Source: Chitinophagaceae bacterium
Lineage (GTDB): Bacteria > Bacteroidota > Bacteroidia > Chitinophagales > Chitinophagaceae
DNA: 64,000 nt
NCBI GenBank assembly: GCA_022843585.1
Contig: JALHNJ010000014.1
Location: 62,001 to 126,000 of the forward strand
Direction of reading: 5' to 3'
The number at the start of each line of letters is the position of its first letter. The first letter of the stretch is position 1. Below the pieces are notes generated by a model. It was not told where the DNA came from. It saw only the letters and a program-made list of their open reading frames with translations, and ran no database searches. Position numbers and translations under genes: made by a program. This document shows positions 33,152-41,906 of the stretch, piece by piece.

Positions 33152-34636
33152 TTGACCAAACAACAACTCAAATTCATTTCGCTTTTTGCGGGAATAGCTG
33201 TTGCGCTGCTATTATATTTTGTAAATCCATTTGGAGTAGATGCCAGTGCTGCAAAAGTGTTGGCCATTGCCGGATTAATGATTACCTGGTGGGTAACAGA
33301 AGCTTTGCCTATGCCGGTAGTCGCATTGCTACCACTCATTCTTCTTCCTTTAATGAATGGTGCAAAATTGGATGAAACTGCAGCTGCGTATGCCAACCCG
33401 GTTATCTTTTTATTTCTTGGCGGTTTTATGCTTGGGCTTGCTATTGAAAAATGGAATCTTCATAAGCGAATTGCATTAAATATTGTACGAATAACCGGCA
33501 CTAGTGGCGACCAAATTGTACTGGGATTTATTTTAGCATCCGGTTTATTAAGTATGTGGCTGAGTAATACAGCTACTACGATGATGATGTTCCCGATTGC
33601 ATTGTCTGTAATACATGTAATGAAAGAAAATAATAGGGGCGAGGGTAGTATTGCCAATTTTTCATTGGCGATTATGCTGGCTATTGCTTATGCTTCTAAT
33701 ATTGGCGGTATTGCTACCATAATAGGAACACCACCAAACGTTGCCTATGTTGGTTATATTCAAAAAAAATATAATTATGATATTGACTTTGTGAACTGGA
33801 TGCTTATCTGCACTCCATTAGCCATTCTTTTATTGATCTGTTTGTATTTGGTAATGGTGAAATGGCTTTTCCCGAACCGGATAAAGGCTGATGATGGAAC
33901 TAAACAATTAATACGAAATGAAATTCAGCAACTTGGCCCAATGTCAGTTGCAGAAAAAAGAGTGCTATCTATTTTCATTGGTACAGCTTTGTTATGGATT
34001 ACAAGGGGCCTTCTTAACAACGATGTTTTTCCATGGCTGAATAATGTTTTGGCAATAAAATTTTTCTCCTTCAAATTGGATGATACAATTATAGCAGTAA
34101 TGTGTGCGGTCGCATTATTTATTTGTCCCTCCGGCTCAAAGGAACCCAGTAGTGATTCGTTATTGGAATGGGGCGACACATCAAAAATGGCATGGGGAAT
34201 TTTGTTATTATTTGGCGGCGGTATTTGCCTGGCAGGTGCATTAGAAAAAGCTGGATTAATGCAACAACTGGGTGGGTGGCTAGCTCAATTCTCGGGCAAT
34301 GGATTTGTTCTTGTATTAGTAATCGTAACTGTTTCTTTATTCGTAAGCGAAGTAATGAGTAACGTGGCACAGGTAATTGTTTTTGCACCGGTTGTATCTT
34401 CATTAGCTGAAGCAATTGGAATGAATCCTTTATTACTTGGTATTCCGATGACGCTAGCAGCAAGCTGCGCCGGTATGTTGCCGATGGGTACACCACCCAA
34501 TGCTATTGTATTTGCCAGCGGTCATATCAAACTCAAGCATATGACAAAAGCAGGATTTGTAATGAATATCATTGCAATTATCCTTATCACACTTTTCTGT
34601 TGGTTCCTGCTTCCTTTATTGATGAAACTGCAATAG
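33152..34636 (+). CDS. SLC13/DASS family sodium-coupled carboxylate or anion transporter
   Basis: 494 residues and about twelve transmembrane segments. DASS signature segments are clear: W-V-T-E-A-L-P-M-P-V-V-A-L-L-P in the first part, S-N-T-A-T-T-M-M-M-F-P near 150 and the second S-N-T-like motif M-S-N-V-A-Q-V in the second half, plus G-T-P-P-N-A-I-V-F-A-S-G. Likely substrates are dicarboxylates, citrate or sulfate; sequence alone does not decide. The start is a TTG codon at 33152: the first ATG is after the first membrane segment, so the non-standard start is well supported. Confidence 0.87.
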   Translation: MTKQQLKFISLFAGIAVALLLYFVNPFGVDASAAKVLAIAGLMITWWVTEALPMPVVALLPLILLPLMNGAKLDETAAAYANPVIFLFLGGFMLGLAIEKWNLHKRIALNIVRITGTSGDQIVLGFILASGLLSMWLSNTATTMMMFPIALSVIHVMKENNRGEGSIANFSLAIMLAIAYASNIGGIATIIGTPPNVAYVGYIQKKYNYDIDFVNWMLICTPLAILLLICLYLVMVKWLFPNRIKADDGTKQLIRNEIQQLGPMSVAEKRVLSIFIGTALLWITRGLLNNDVFPWLNNVLAIKFFSFKLDDTIIAVMCAVALFICPSGSKEPSSDSLLEWGDTSKMAWGILLLFGGGICLAGALEKAGLMQQLGGWLAQFSGNGFVLVLVIVTVSLFVSEVMSNVAQVIVFAPVVSSLAEAIGMNPLLLGIPMTLAASCAGMLPMGTPPNAIVFASGHIKLKHMTKAGFVMNIIAIILITLFCWFLLPLLMKLQ

Positions 34637-34650
34637 AATGGAACAATAAA

Positions 34651-34677
34651 AAATGCGAAACCTATAGTTTCGCATTT
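34651..34677. terminator. Terminator between the SLC13 and porP-like genes
   Basis: Perfect 11-bp stem (AAATGCGAAAC / GTTTCGCATTT) with a 5-nt loop between convergent genes, A/T-rich on both sides, so it can act in both directions. Confidence 0.85.
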
Positions 34678-34702
34678 CGCAATTATAATATTTTGGTTAC
34701 GA

Positions 34703-35716
34703 CTAGAATCTCGGACAGTTTAGTTTTTTAGTATTGGGATCCACAGGCTTTTTAATATAAATTATAGAAAGCTCCATTCCACCTCTTGTATTAGAAGCTG
34801 ACTTTAAACTAGACGTAGTAGCATCATAGGTAGCGCCAATATGCAAGCCATTAAATTCTAAACCGATATAGGGAATAGCGGCATCATTAAACCGATACCA
34901 GGCACCTAAAAAAAGATTAGTGGGATTTTCTTCGTTATTATTTATGTTCAATGAAAAGGTACCGCCTACAATTGTATTCTTGGCCTGGGCTTGCATACTG
35001 TGGTTAGCAGCAAAATGAATAAAATTATACGTTCCTACAGGAATTTTACCTCCAGCTTGGATAGTTGTTCTGGTGTTTAAAAGATAGTCACCACCCTGAA
35101 AACTTTCTTTAGGGCGGTTGATGTGATACATAGAAGCACCAATATAAAAACTATTATACCCGTTAGTACTGCCATTGTAAAGCACCCCTGCATTTACATC
35201 TACATAAGAGACATTGACTTGCTGATTAGTAAAAATTTCACTGGTTACTCCTGTAAAACCAAGCGGTGTCAACTCATCCTGAAAGTCAACTTTACTTACA
35301 TCAACTCTTTTGTTAGTGTAACCACCCTGAAAACCGGCACCAATCTGGTGGTATCCATTTTCATCAAGGCCTTTATGAAATGCAACAGATATTGCCGCCG
35401 AATTTGTAACTAATACGCCATCACCAGCTCTGTCTGTCATAGCAAGTATACCTACTCCGAGCTGGTCAATATCCGATAAGCGATTCTTCATAATCCCTGC
35501 ATCAAACGAAGCAGTTTTTGTTACAAATGCATTATTGATAGTAGGCCATTGGTCACGGAAATTGCCAGCCACCCTGAACACACCATCAAACTTTCCCGTC
35601 ATAGCAGGATTAAGCGTCATAGGCGAGGCAAAAAATTGCGAAAAGTTGGGATCCTGAGCAGTTGACACACTAGCCAGCATCACACAAACAATAAAAGTGG
35701 AAAGGATTTTTTTCAT
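34703..35716 (-). CDS. PorP/SprF family type IX secretion outer-membrane protein
   Basis: 337 residues with a signal peptide ending ...VSTAQ. The mature start D-P-N-F-S-Q-F-F-A-S-P-M-T-L-N-P-A-M-T-G is the family hallmark; the remainder is beta-rich and ends in N-C-P-R-F. PorP/SprF-type barrels work with the type IX translocon, often dedicated to exporting one large adhesin that is encoded next to them. No SprB-like adhesin lies next to this gene, so it is a stand-alone copy. Confidence 0.88.
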   Translation of the reverse strand: MKKILSTFIVCVMLASVSTAQDPNFSQFFASPMTLNPAMTGKFDGVFRVAGNFRDQWPTINNAFVTKTASFDAGIMKNRLSDIDQLGVGILAMTDRAGDGVLVTNSAAISVAFHKGLDENGYHQIGAGFQGGYTNKRVDVSKVDFQDELTPLGFTGVTSEIFTNQQVNVSYVDVNAGVLYNGSTNGYNSFYIGASMYHINRPKESFQGGDYLLNTRTTIQAGGKIPVGTYNFIHFAANHSMQAQAKNTIVGGTFSLNINNNEENPTNLFLGAWYRFNDAAIPYIGLEFNGLHIGATYDATTSSLKSASNTRGGMELSIIYIKKPVDPNTKKLNCPRF

Positions 35717-35894
35717 CTCAGCAAAAATGGTTTTTTCGGTCCGGCAGGATTGGTTACCAGTTAACTATAAATTGTATGTTCTAAAACGTTGTTTACTTGT
35801 TGAAATTGCCTTAGCCGGGGTCAACTTTTGACTTTACCGGAACTTGAAAAATACAATAAATTAAAGACCCGTAAAAATAGGTATTAGCTGCACC

Positions 35895-36545
35895 TCACAT
35901 TTGAACTTTAGTACCAAAGGCAAGGTCTCCCGCATCTCCAAGACCGGGTACTATGTAACCCTTGGCGGTCAATTCCTCATCAATATCCCCACACCAAATG
36001 GTTGCCGATGGTGCTTCTCTTTTCACATATTCTATGCCAACGGAGCAGGCAATGGCTGCAACTATATGAATTTCACGGGGATTTCCTTCTTCTTTTAAAA
36101 AATGAATGGTTTTTACTAAGGAAGCTCCCGTTGCCAGCATGGGATCTGAAACAATGATAACCCTGTTTTCCAATTCCGGGCAAGAAACATAATCAAGGCT
36201 TATTTCAAAGCTACCGTCTTTATTGTGTTTGCGGTAGGCGGAAATAAAAGCATTGTCGGCCTGGTCAAAATAGTTCAACAAACCATTGTGTAAGGGCAGG
36301 CCGGCCCGCAGAATAGTAGCTAAAACTGGTTGTTCCTTTAAAACTTTATGTACTGCTATGCCAAGTGGCGTTTGAATCTCTTTTTCTACAAAAGGAAGCA
36401 CTTTGCTGATTTCGTAGGCTGCAGCTTCGCCAATACGTTCCAGGTTACGGCGAAAACGCATCCTGTCGTTTTGAAGGGTTACATCCCGCAGTTCACCGAC
36501 CCAGTTGCTTACTAAAGAATGTTGTTGGCTTAGATTAACAATCAT
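35895..36545 (-). CDS. upp: Uracil phosphoribosyltransferase
   Basis: 216 residues. It salvages uracil to UMP with PRPP. The PRPP loop is V-I-I-V-S-D-P-M-L-A-T-G-A-S-L, and the uracil loop near the C-terminus reads G-Y-I-V-P-G-L-G-D-A-G-D. These are standard for Upp, and the length fits. Single gene, minus strand, divergent from the AnmK-like gene. Confidence 0.95.
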   Translation of the reverse strand: MIVNLSQQHSLVSNWVGELRDVTLQNDRMRFRRNLERIGEAAAYEISKVLPFVEKEIQTPLGIAVHKVLKEQPVLATILRAGLPLHNGLLNYFDQADNAFISAYRKHNKDGSFEISLDYVSCPELENRVIIVSDPMLATGASLVKTIHFLKEEGNPREIHIVAAIACSVGIEYVKREAPSATIWCGDIDEELTAKGYIVPGLGDAGDLAFGTKVQM

Positions 36546-36651
36546 TGTGAAGATTTACTTTTGGCATCCTTCGGCGGGCTCAGGATGACAATAGCCAAGC
36601 TGGTCAACGAAGAATAAATACTTTTAGCAAATCTAACTCAAAAAAGGATTC

Positions 36652-37269
36652 ATGGTTTACAGAGCAATTGGTTTGGCGTGTGATAATCTTTCAGCAGGGC
36701 TGAACATAACATTTACTGAATTTCAGGAACAGGCTGGCAAATGGACTTATGAAGTATTGCAAACAGCCGATTTTATCTATGAAGAAAACTGGGCCAACCG
36801 CTTAAAAAATGCTGACACCTTATCGATTCCTGACTTTCAACAACTGCATACCGATTATGGAGAATACATGGGGCAACAAATAAATAAATTCATTGAGCAA
36901 TACCAGTTACACTATAAAGTGGCATTGATAGCTTTTGAAGGCCACACTGTATTAGCTGGTAATAATCAATTACAACTGGGTAATGGGGCTGTTATTGCCT
37001 CGTTAACACAATTGCCGGTCGTTAATAATTTTTATTCAATTGATATTGCACTGGGGGGGCAACAAACAGGCTCTTCCGCTTTTGTCAACAATAAAATATT
37101 AAAAGAGAAACTTGCTTTGCAAGCAGTTGATGATGTTGTCAGCAATGCTATTCTCGTTGCTTTTATGGGAATTCTGCGCTGGCGCCAAGAGTACAATGTT
37201 TTTGCGGCAGAAACCGGGGCTTCCCGCAATAGTATAGGTGGTGCATTGTGGACAGGACAAGAGGCGTAG
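36652..37269 (+). CDS. AnmK-like protein with internal deletion, probably not an active kinase
   Basis: 205 residues against about 360 for AnmK, the anhydro-N-acetylmuramic acid kinase of murein recycling. Residues 1 to about 150 follow the AnmK N-terminal half, including the F-E-G-H-T-V, L-Q-L-G-N-G-A and D-I-A-L-G-G blocks. The usual ATP loop M-S-G-T-S-L-D-G is replaced by A-C-D-N-L-S-A-G. The last 45 residues, V-A-F-M-G-I-L-R-W-R then T-G-A-S-R-N-S-I-G-G-A, match the extreme C-terminus of AnmK. So roughly 150 central residues are missing although the frame is intact. It may be a decaying gene or a protein with a new role; the codon pattern looks maintained. Confidence 0.68.
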   Translation: MVYRAIGLACDNLSAGLNITFTEFQEQAGKWTYEVLQTADFIYEENWANRLKNADTLSIPDFQQLHTDYGEYMGQQINKFIEQYQLHYKVALIAFEGHTVLAGNNQLQLGNGAVIASLTQLPVVNNFYSIDIALGGQQTGSSAFVNNKILKEKLALQAVDDVVSNAILVAFMGILRWRQEYNVFAAETGASRNSIGGALWTGQEA

Positions 37270-37356
37270 ATTATCTAAGTACCTGCCTGTGCGGATGAAT
37301 GGGTGAATTAATATCTGTATTTTCATATGTAAGATATACCACCTAAATTTTTTGTG

Positions 37357-38916
37357 ATGGCAGATTTGAAAAAAAACGCAATTCCAAAAAAAGCCGTTGC
37401 CGGAACTCCTACCAGGGATTCTGTAGCCGAAGCCATTAAGTTTAAAAAGATACAGCAACGTTTTCCGCAACAGTTTGAGCAGGTTTTCCCGGATAAACTT
37501 GCACCCAGAACAGTTGTCATTATTCCATCTTTATCAATGGATGAAGAAATTCTATCGAAAATTACCGGTATCAATCATTACGAAGAAAGAATGCTTTGTA
37601 TGCTGATGCTGCTTCGGATGCCCCGCACCAATGTTATTTATGTTACCAGCGAAACAATAGACCCTATTATAATTGATTATTACTTACACCTGTTACCGGG
37701 TATTACAGGTTATCATGCACAACGAAGGCTTACCTTATTAAGTTGTCATGATTCATCACCCATGCCACTCACAAAAAAAATATTAGAACGACCACGATTA
37801 ATGCAGCGGATCAAAGATTTTATTCCGCCGGAACATGAAGCACATATGTCCTGTTTTATTGTTACTGAACAAGAAAGATCACTGGCAGTACAATTACAAA
37901 TTCCTATTTATGGCTGCGATCCTGATTTATATGATTTGGGTAGTAAAAGTAATGGCCGTAAAATTTTTAGAGAGTGTGGTTTAAATGTTCCACCGGGTGT
38001 TGAAGACCTTAGCACTGAAGAAGATATAATTAATGGGTTAACTAAATTGAAACAACAAAATCCTGCTTTAAGAAAAGGAGTTGTGAAAGTAAATGATGGT
38101 TTTTCTGGCGATGGCAATGCTGTTTTTTCCTACGAGGATTTTGATGAAAGCAATGATTTAAAAAACTGGATAAAAGAACAACTACCAATACGATTAAAAA
38201 TGGTGGCTGAGGAACTTACTTATCCCCTTTTTTTGCGCAAGTATGCAAGTATGGGTGGTATAGTAGAAGAATTTTTGGAAGGTGATATAAAGGAGTCTCC
38301 GTCCGTGCAATGTCGCATCACACCTACCGGCGCAATAGAAATTATTTCCACCCACGACCAGCAGCTTGGCGGCGAAAGTGGCCAGGTTTATATCGGAGCA
38401 CATTTTCCGGCCTCGCCGGAGTATGCAATTGAGCTGGCAGTCATGGGAAGATGTGTAGCCGCTGCTTTGTTAAAGAAAGGTGTGCTAGGAAGATTTGCGG
38501 TAGATTTTATTTCTGTAAAAGAAGAAACTGGCTGGAAGCATTATCCAATAGAGATCAATTTGCGAAAAGGTGGCACCACACATCCATTTCTGATGCTGCA
38601 GTTTTTAACGGATGGAATATATAATGAGGAGCAAGGATTGTACTATACATCTAAAGGAAATCTGGTACGTTATTATTTCTGTTCTGATAATTTGAAGAAC
38701 GAAAAATATAAAGGCCTCAGTCCGCATGACCTGATTGATATTGCTATGGTTAATGACTTACATTACGATGGCACTTCGCAGGAAGGAGTAATGTTTCACT
38801 TGATTGGTGCATTATCACAATTTGGAAAATTAGGTGTTGTATGTATCGGCAGTACACCAGAACGGGCAAGAGAGTTTTATGCAAAAATTGCGGAAGTGTT
38901 GGAAAAAGAATGTTGA
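37357..38916 (+). CDS. PGM1-type ATP-grasp peptide ligase-like protein
   Basis: About 519 residues from the ATG at 37357. The first 200 residues are a distinctive N-domain (I-I-P-S-L-S-M-D-E-E-I-L, later H-L-L-P-G-I-T-G-Y-H-A). An ATP-grasp core follows: G-R-K-I-F-R-E-C-G-L-N-V-P-P-G, V-K-V-N-D-G-F-S-G-D-G-N, I-V-E-E-F-L-E-G, and the metal-binding P-I-E-I-N-L-R-K-G-G-T-T-H-P. This pattern fits proteins annotated as peptide ligase PGM1-related, after the pheganomycin peptide ligase. Such enzymes join a carboxylate to an amine with ATP. Substrates are unknown and there are no peptide-natural-product genes nearby. Ends 321 bp before the FIST operon. Confidence 0.75.
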   Translation: MADLKKNAIPKKAVAGTPTRDSVAEAIKFKKIQQRFPQQFEQVFPDKLAPRTVVIIPSLSMDEEILSKITGINHYEERMLCMLMLLRMPRTNVIYVTSETIDPIIIDYYLHLLPGITGYHAQRRLTLLSCHDSSPMPLTKKILERPRLMQRIKDFIPPEHEAHMSCFIVTEQERSLAVQLQIPIYGCDPDLYDLGSKSNGRKIFRECGLNVPPGVEDLSTEEDIINGLTKLKQQNPALRKGVVKVNDGFSGDGNAVFSYEDFDESNDLKNWIKEQLPIRLKMVAEELTYPLFLRKYASMGGIVEEFLEGDIKESPSVQCRITPTGAIEIISTHDQQLGGESGQVYIGAHFPASPEYAIELAVMGRCVAAALLKKGVLGRFAVDFISVKEETGWKHYPIEINLRKGGTTHPFLMLQFLTDGIYNEEQGLYYTSKGNLVRYYFCSDNLKNEKYKGLSPHDLIDIAMVNDLHYDGTSQEGVMFHLIGALSQFGKLGVVCIGSTPERAREFYAKIAEVLEKEC

Positions 38917-39237
38917 TTATATAGCTCAATTAAACTGGTTGTAATGTTTATTACGCCATTCTAACAGTGATGAACATTTGTGAAGTTGACTGTTCCTATT
39001 CAAACAGTATTTAATCGGGTTTTATTTACTTCTAACTAGCTGAATACAAGCTAAATTTTGAATAAAAATTACTAAATTCAGTTTTTATTGCCCCGACCCT
39101 CTTAAACAAAGCTTAATCTACAAAAATGGGGGTCAAATATTATCAACAAGAATTTATTGATGCTGCTAAAAAGTGGCGGTATATGGTTTGGCAAAAGCCA
39201 ATAGGTAATACTTTTTAATTTTATTAAACCAGCATAG
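38917..39237. other. Intergenic region before the signalling operon
   Basis: 321 bp between the ATP-grasp gene and the first FIST gene. There is no terminator-like hairpin, so weak read-through is possible. A 30-codon open frame (39126..39218) exists but has no ribosome-binding context and overlaps the promoter candidate; it is not called. The rest is AT-rich without recognised structure. Confidence 0.5.
39187..39216 (+). promoter_or_regulatory. Candidate promoter of the FIST/histidine kinase operon
   Basis: TTTG at 39187..39190 and TACTTTTT at 39209..39216 (TAnnTTTG with one mismatch), 18 bp apart. This is the same geometry as the porV promoter candidate; the first ATG follows 21 bp later. 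Confidence 0.45.
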
Positions 39238-40395
39238 ATGAAAGCAAAATCTATCAAAGGAAAGTCGACAGAACAAATCAAAGAGGCTTTGGAGCAAAGT
39301 ATGGATGATGGCTATCAACCAACGCTGGCTATTGTTTTTATATCCATCAAACAAGATAGAAAGGCAGTTTGTGACATTTTAAACCATGAAGGAATAGATA
39401 TTTTTGGTGCCACTTCTTGCGGCGAATTTATCAATGGCTATCAAAGCGAAGGTGAAATGGTAATACTGCTGCTGGATATAAATAGAGACAATTATACAAT
39501 TTTGTTCGAAACAATTGACGACAGCACAATTGAGGTAGCTGCCACCAAAGTTGCACAAGCAGCTTTAGAAAAATTTGATAACCCTTCTTTACTGGTTTGC
39601 AGTACGGGTATTACCACAAAGGGAAAATATTTTGATGGTGAGACTTTTGTAAGAAACCTTGAAAATAGAATTGGTTCGGATAAAATTTTCTTTGGAGGAA
39701 TGGCAGGAGATGATTGGACTTTTTTGGGTACTTATGTTTTTAACAATCATCAGGAAACTGATTTTGGAATGGTTGCATTGGTTATAGATACCGACAAGGT
39801 TTGCCTGAATGGAATGGCTATTACAGGATGGAAGCCTATGGGGATTTCCAGAAAAGTGACCAAAAGCAAAGGGACATTGCTGTACGCTATTGACGATAAG
39901 CCTGCAATAGAAATGTATTTTAAATATCTCGGGCAAATGGAGAAGCTGGAGGATAAGGATTTTAATATGTTTAAAGAAATCTCCATTCACTATCCGCTTA
40001 TTGTTAAAAGAGAATCAGGAGAAACGGTGCTGCGTTCGCCAATGAGCATTGACCATAGCGAGAATGCTTTAGTGATGGACAGTGAAATGAAGGAAGGATC
40101 CGAGTTTTGGTTTACAGTACCTCCAGATTTTGATATTGCAGAAGAAATCATAGATCAGGCAAAACAATTAAAAGATGAAACCATAGGCGATGCAGATGCA
40201 TTGCTTATTTTTTCCTGTGCAGGAAGGCCACCTGTTTTAGGCCCATTGGTAACAGTGGAAAATAATGGTTTAGCCGAAGTTTGGAACACACCCATGGCAG
40301 GCTTTTTTACCTATGGAGAATACGGGAGAGCCAAAAATGGAAAACAGGAATTTCACTCCGGCGCCTGTTGCTGGGTAGCATTAAAAGAAAAATAA
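39238..40395 (+). CDS. FIST-domain sensory protein 1
   Basis: 385 residues, soluble, made of FIST N and FIST C domains only. The start M-K-A-K-S-I-K-G-K-S is shared by all three FIST proteins here. Features: an S-x-D-G-Y-Q-P-T-L-A-I-V-F strand, I-F-G-A-T-S-C-G-E-F, G-G-M-A-G-D-D near 148, I-T-G-W-K-P-M-G in the junction, and a C-terminal A-L-L-I-F-S-C-A-G-R then G-F-F-T-Y-G-E-Y-G-R. FIST domains are small-ligand sensors found alone or fused to signalling proteins. First gene of the operon; the kinase at 44233 has no sensor of its own, so the FIST proteins may act as its separate inputs. Confidence 0.88.
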   Translation: MKAKSIKGKSTEQIKEALEQSMDDGYQPTLAIVFISIKQDRKAVCDILNHEGIDIFGATSCGEFINGYQSEGEMVILLLDINRDNYTILFETIDDSTIEVAATKVAQAALEKFDNPSLLVCSTGITTKGKYFDGETFVRNLENRIGSDKIFFGGMAGDDWTFLGTYVFNNHQETDFGMVALVIDTDKVCLNGMAITGWKPMGISRKVTKSKGTLLYAIDDKPAIEMYFKYLGQMEKLEDKDFNMFKEISIHYPLIVKRESGETVLRSPMSIDHSENALVMDSEMKEGSEFWFTVPPDFDIAEEIIDQAKQLKDETIGDADALLIFSCAGRPPVLGPLVTVENNGLAEVWNTPMAGFFTYGEYGRAKNGKQEFHSGACCWVALKEK

Positions 40396-40416
40396 TTAAT
40401 CTTAAAACAAACTAGT

Positions 40417-40737
40417 ATGAAAAAGGGAATGATCAAAGTAAGTGTAATGTATCCAAATGGAGAGGATAAAAATTTCAACATGGAATACTATATCAACAAC
40501 CATGTGCCACTTGTTTCAAAAACATTGGGTGATGCTTTAAAAATCGCAAGCTATGATAAAGGAGTAGGCGGTGGAGCACCAGGTACTGCTGTAACCTATG
40601 TTGCCATAGCCAATTTATATTTCAATACCATGGAAGAATTTGGACAGGCATTCGCTGCGGGAGCACCAACATTAATGGCCGATTTACCCAATTTTACCAA
40701 TATAGAGCCGGTGGTACAGATAAGCGAAGTAATGTGA
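40417..40737 (+). CDS. EthD family protein
   Basis: 106 residues with the EthD dimeric alpha-beta barrel pattern: I-K-V-S-V-M-Y-P-N at the start, Y-Y-I-N-N-H-V-P-L (His in the usual position), and a repeated second half ending in F-T-N-I-E-P-V-V-Q-I. EthD relatives are small enzymes or binding proteins linked with organic compound metabolism. It sits 21 bp after FIST protein 1 and 17 bp before FIST protein 2, an odd insertion into a signalling operon. It could produce or bind the FIST ligand; this is speculative. Confidence 0.82.
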   Translation: MKKGMIKVSVMYPNGEDKNFNMEYYINNHVPLVSKTLGDALKIASYDKGVGGGAPGTAVTYVAIANLYFNTMEEFGQAFAAGAPTLMADLPNFTNIEPVVQISEVM

Positions 40738-40754
40738 TTGTAAAACCAGCAGGA

Positions 40755-41894
40755 ATGAAAGCAAAATCAATTCAAGGGAAATCGGTACAAGAAATTCAAG
40801 CTGCACTTTTACAAAGTATGGAGGATGGATTCAAGCCAACACTGGCAATTGTATTCATATCAGTTAAGCAGGATAGCGAAGCCATTGTCAGCATACTCCA
40901 TAAAGAAGGGATACAAATTTTTGGCTCCACAACTTCAGGAGAATTTATCAGTAATGAAATAAGTGAAGGTAGCATCGCCATTATGTTGTTAGATATAAAT
41001 GCAGCATATTTTAAAGTAACCTTCCAGGATACCGGAAACAGTTCTGTTTATGAAACAGCGAAACAATTTGGGGCAGATGGGAAAAAAGCATTTACAAATC
41101 CGGCATTTATTATTGCTTCCGGTTGGTTGCATACGGATGGAGAAGAAATCATAAAAGGAATTGAAGATGGTTTTGATGGAGAAGTTCCCATTTTTGGAGG
41201 AATGGCTGGTGACGATCTTGCCTTGCGGGAACCCATCGTTTTTACCTATGGGAAAAGCAGCACCACTGGCCTTGTGGCCATCATTATTGATAAAGATAAA
41301 ATTAATATCAGCGGCATTGCTACTTGTGGATGGAAACCAATCGGTATTACTAAAACCATTACGAAAAGTACAGGCAATATTGTTTATACTATCGACGATC
41401 AGCCTGCATTGGATTTGGTAATAAAATATTTGGGCTTGAATCTCGATAATGAGATAAGTGAAAGTATGGTGGTTAACCTAGGCGCTTATTACCCGTTGCA
41501 ATTAGAAAGAGAAAATGCACCGCCGGTTATGCGTACTGCTATGCTTGGTAATAAAGAAGACCGTTCACTCATTTGCGCCGGTACCGTACCTCAAGGGGCT
41601 AAAGTTCGTTTCTCCTTACCACCCGATTTTGATGCAATAGATACAGTGATTGATGAATGTACCAGTTTAAAAACGGAGAATCACAACGAAGCCGATGCAG
41701 TCATTATGTTTTCCTGTATCAGCCGCTATTTATCATTTGGAGTAATGACAAGTGAAGAAATTGAACGGGTGATGAATGTATGGAATGCGCCGTTCATTGG
41801 TTTTTTCTGCTATGGTGAATTTGGAAAATCAAAAGCAGGCAAACATGAATTTCATAATAATACTTGCTGCGTAGTGGCATTGAAAGAAAAATAA
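40755..41894 (+). CDS. FIST-domain sensory protein 2
   Basis: About 379 residues from the ATG at 40755, chosen because it gives the same M-K-A-K-S-I start as its paralogues; a GTG at 40734 overlapping the EthD stop also exists. Same FIST N + FIST C arrangement: I-F-G-S-T-T-S-G-E-F, F-G-G-M-A-G-D-D, I-A-T-C-G-W-K-P-I-G, I-M-F-S-C-I-S-R and F-F-C-Y-G-E-F-G-K. Compared with protein 1 many surface residues differ, so the three may bind different ligands. 12 bp before the serine hydrolase gene. Confidence 0.88.
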   Translation: MKAKSIQGKSVQEIQAALLQSMEDGFKPTLAIVFISVKQDSEAIVSILHKEGIQIFGSTTSGEFISNEISEGSIAIMLLDINAAYFKVTFQDTGNSSVYETAKQFGADGKKAFTNPAFIIASGWLHTDGEEIIKGIEDGFDGEVPIFGGMAGDDLALREPIVFTYGKSSTTGLVAIIIDKDKINISGIATCGWKPIGITKTITKSTGNIVYTIDDQPALDLVIKYLGLNLDNEISESMVVNLGAYYPLQLERENAPPVMRTAMLGNKEDRSLICAGTVPQGAKVRFSLPPDFDAIDTVIDECTSLKTENHNEADAVIMFSCISRYLSFGVMTSEEIERVMNVWNAPFIGFFCYGEFGKSKAGKHEFHNNTCCVVALKEK

Positions 41895-41906
41895 ATTACA
41901 ACAAAA

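Noticed and set aside
39126-39218. 30-codon open frame just before the first FIST gene
   Set aside because: It overlaps the best promoter candidate and has no ribosome-binding context; chance is likely.
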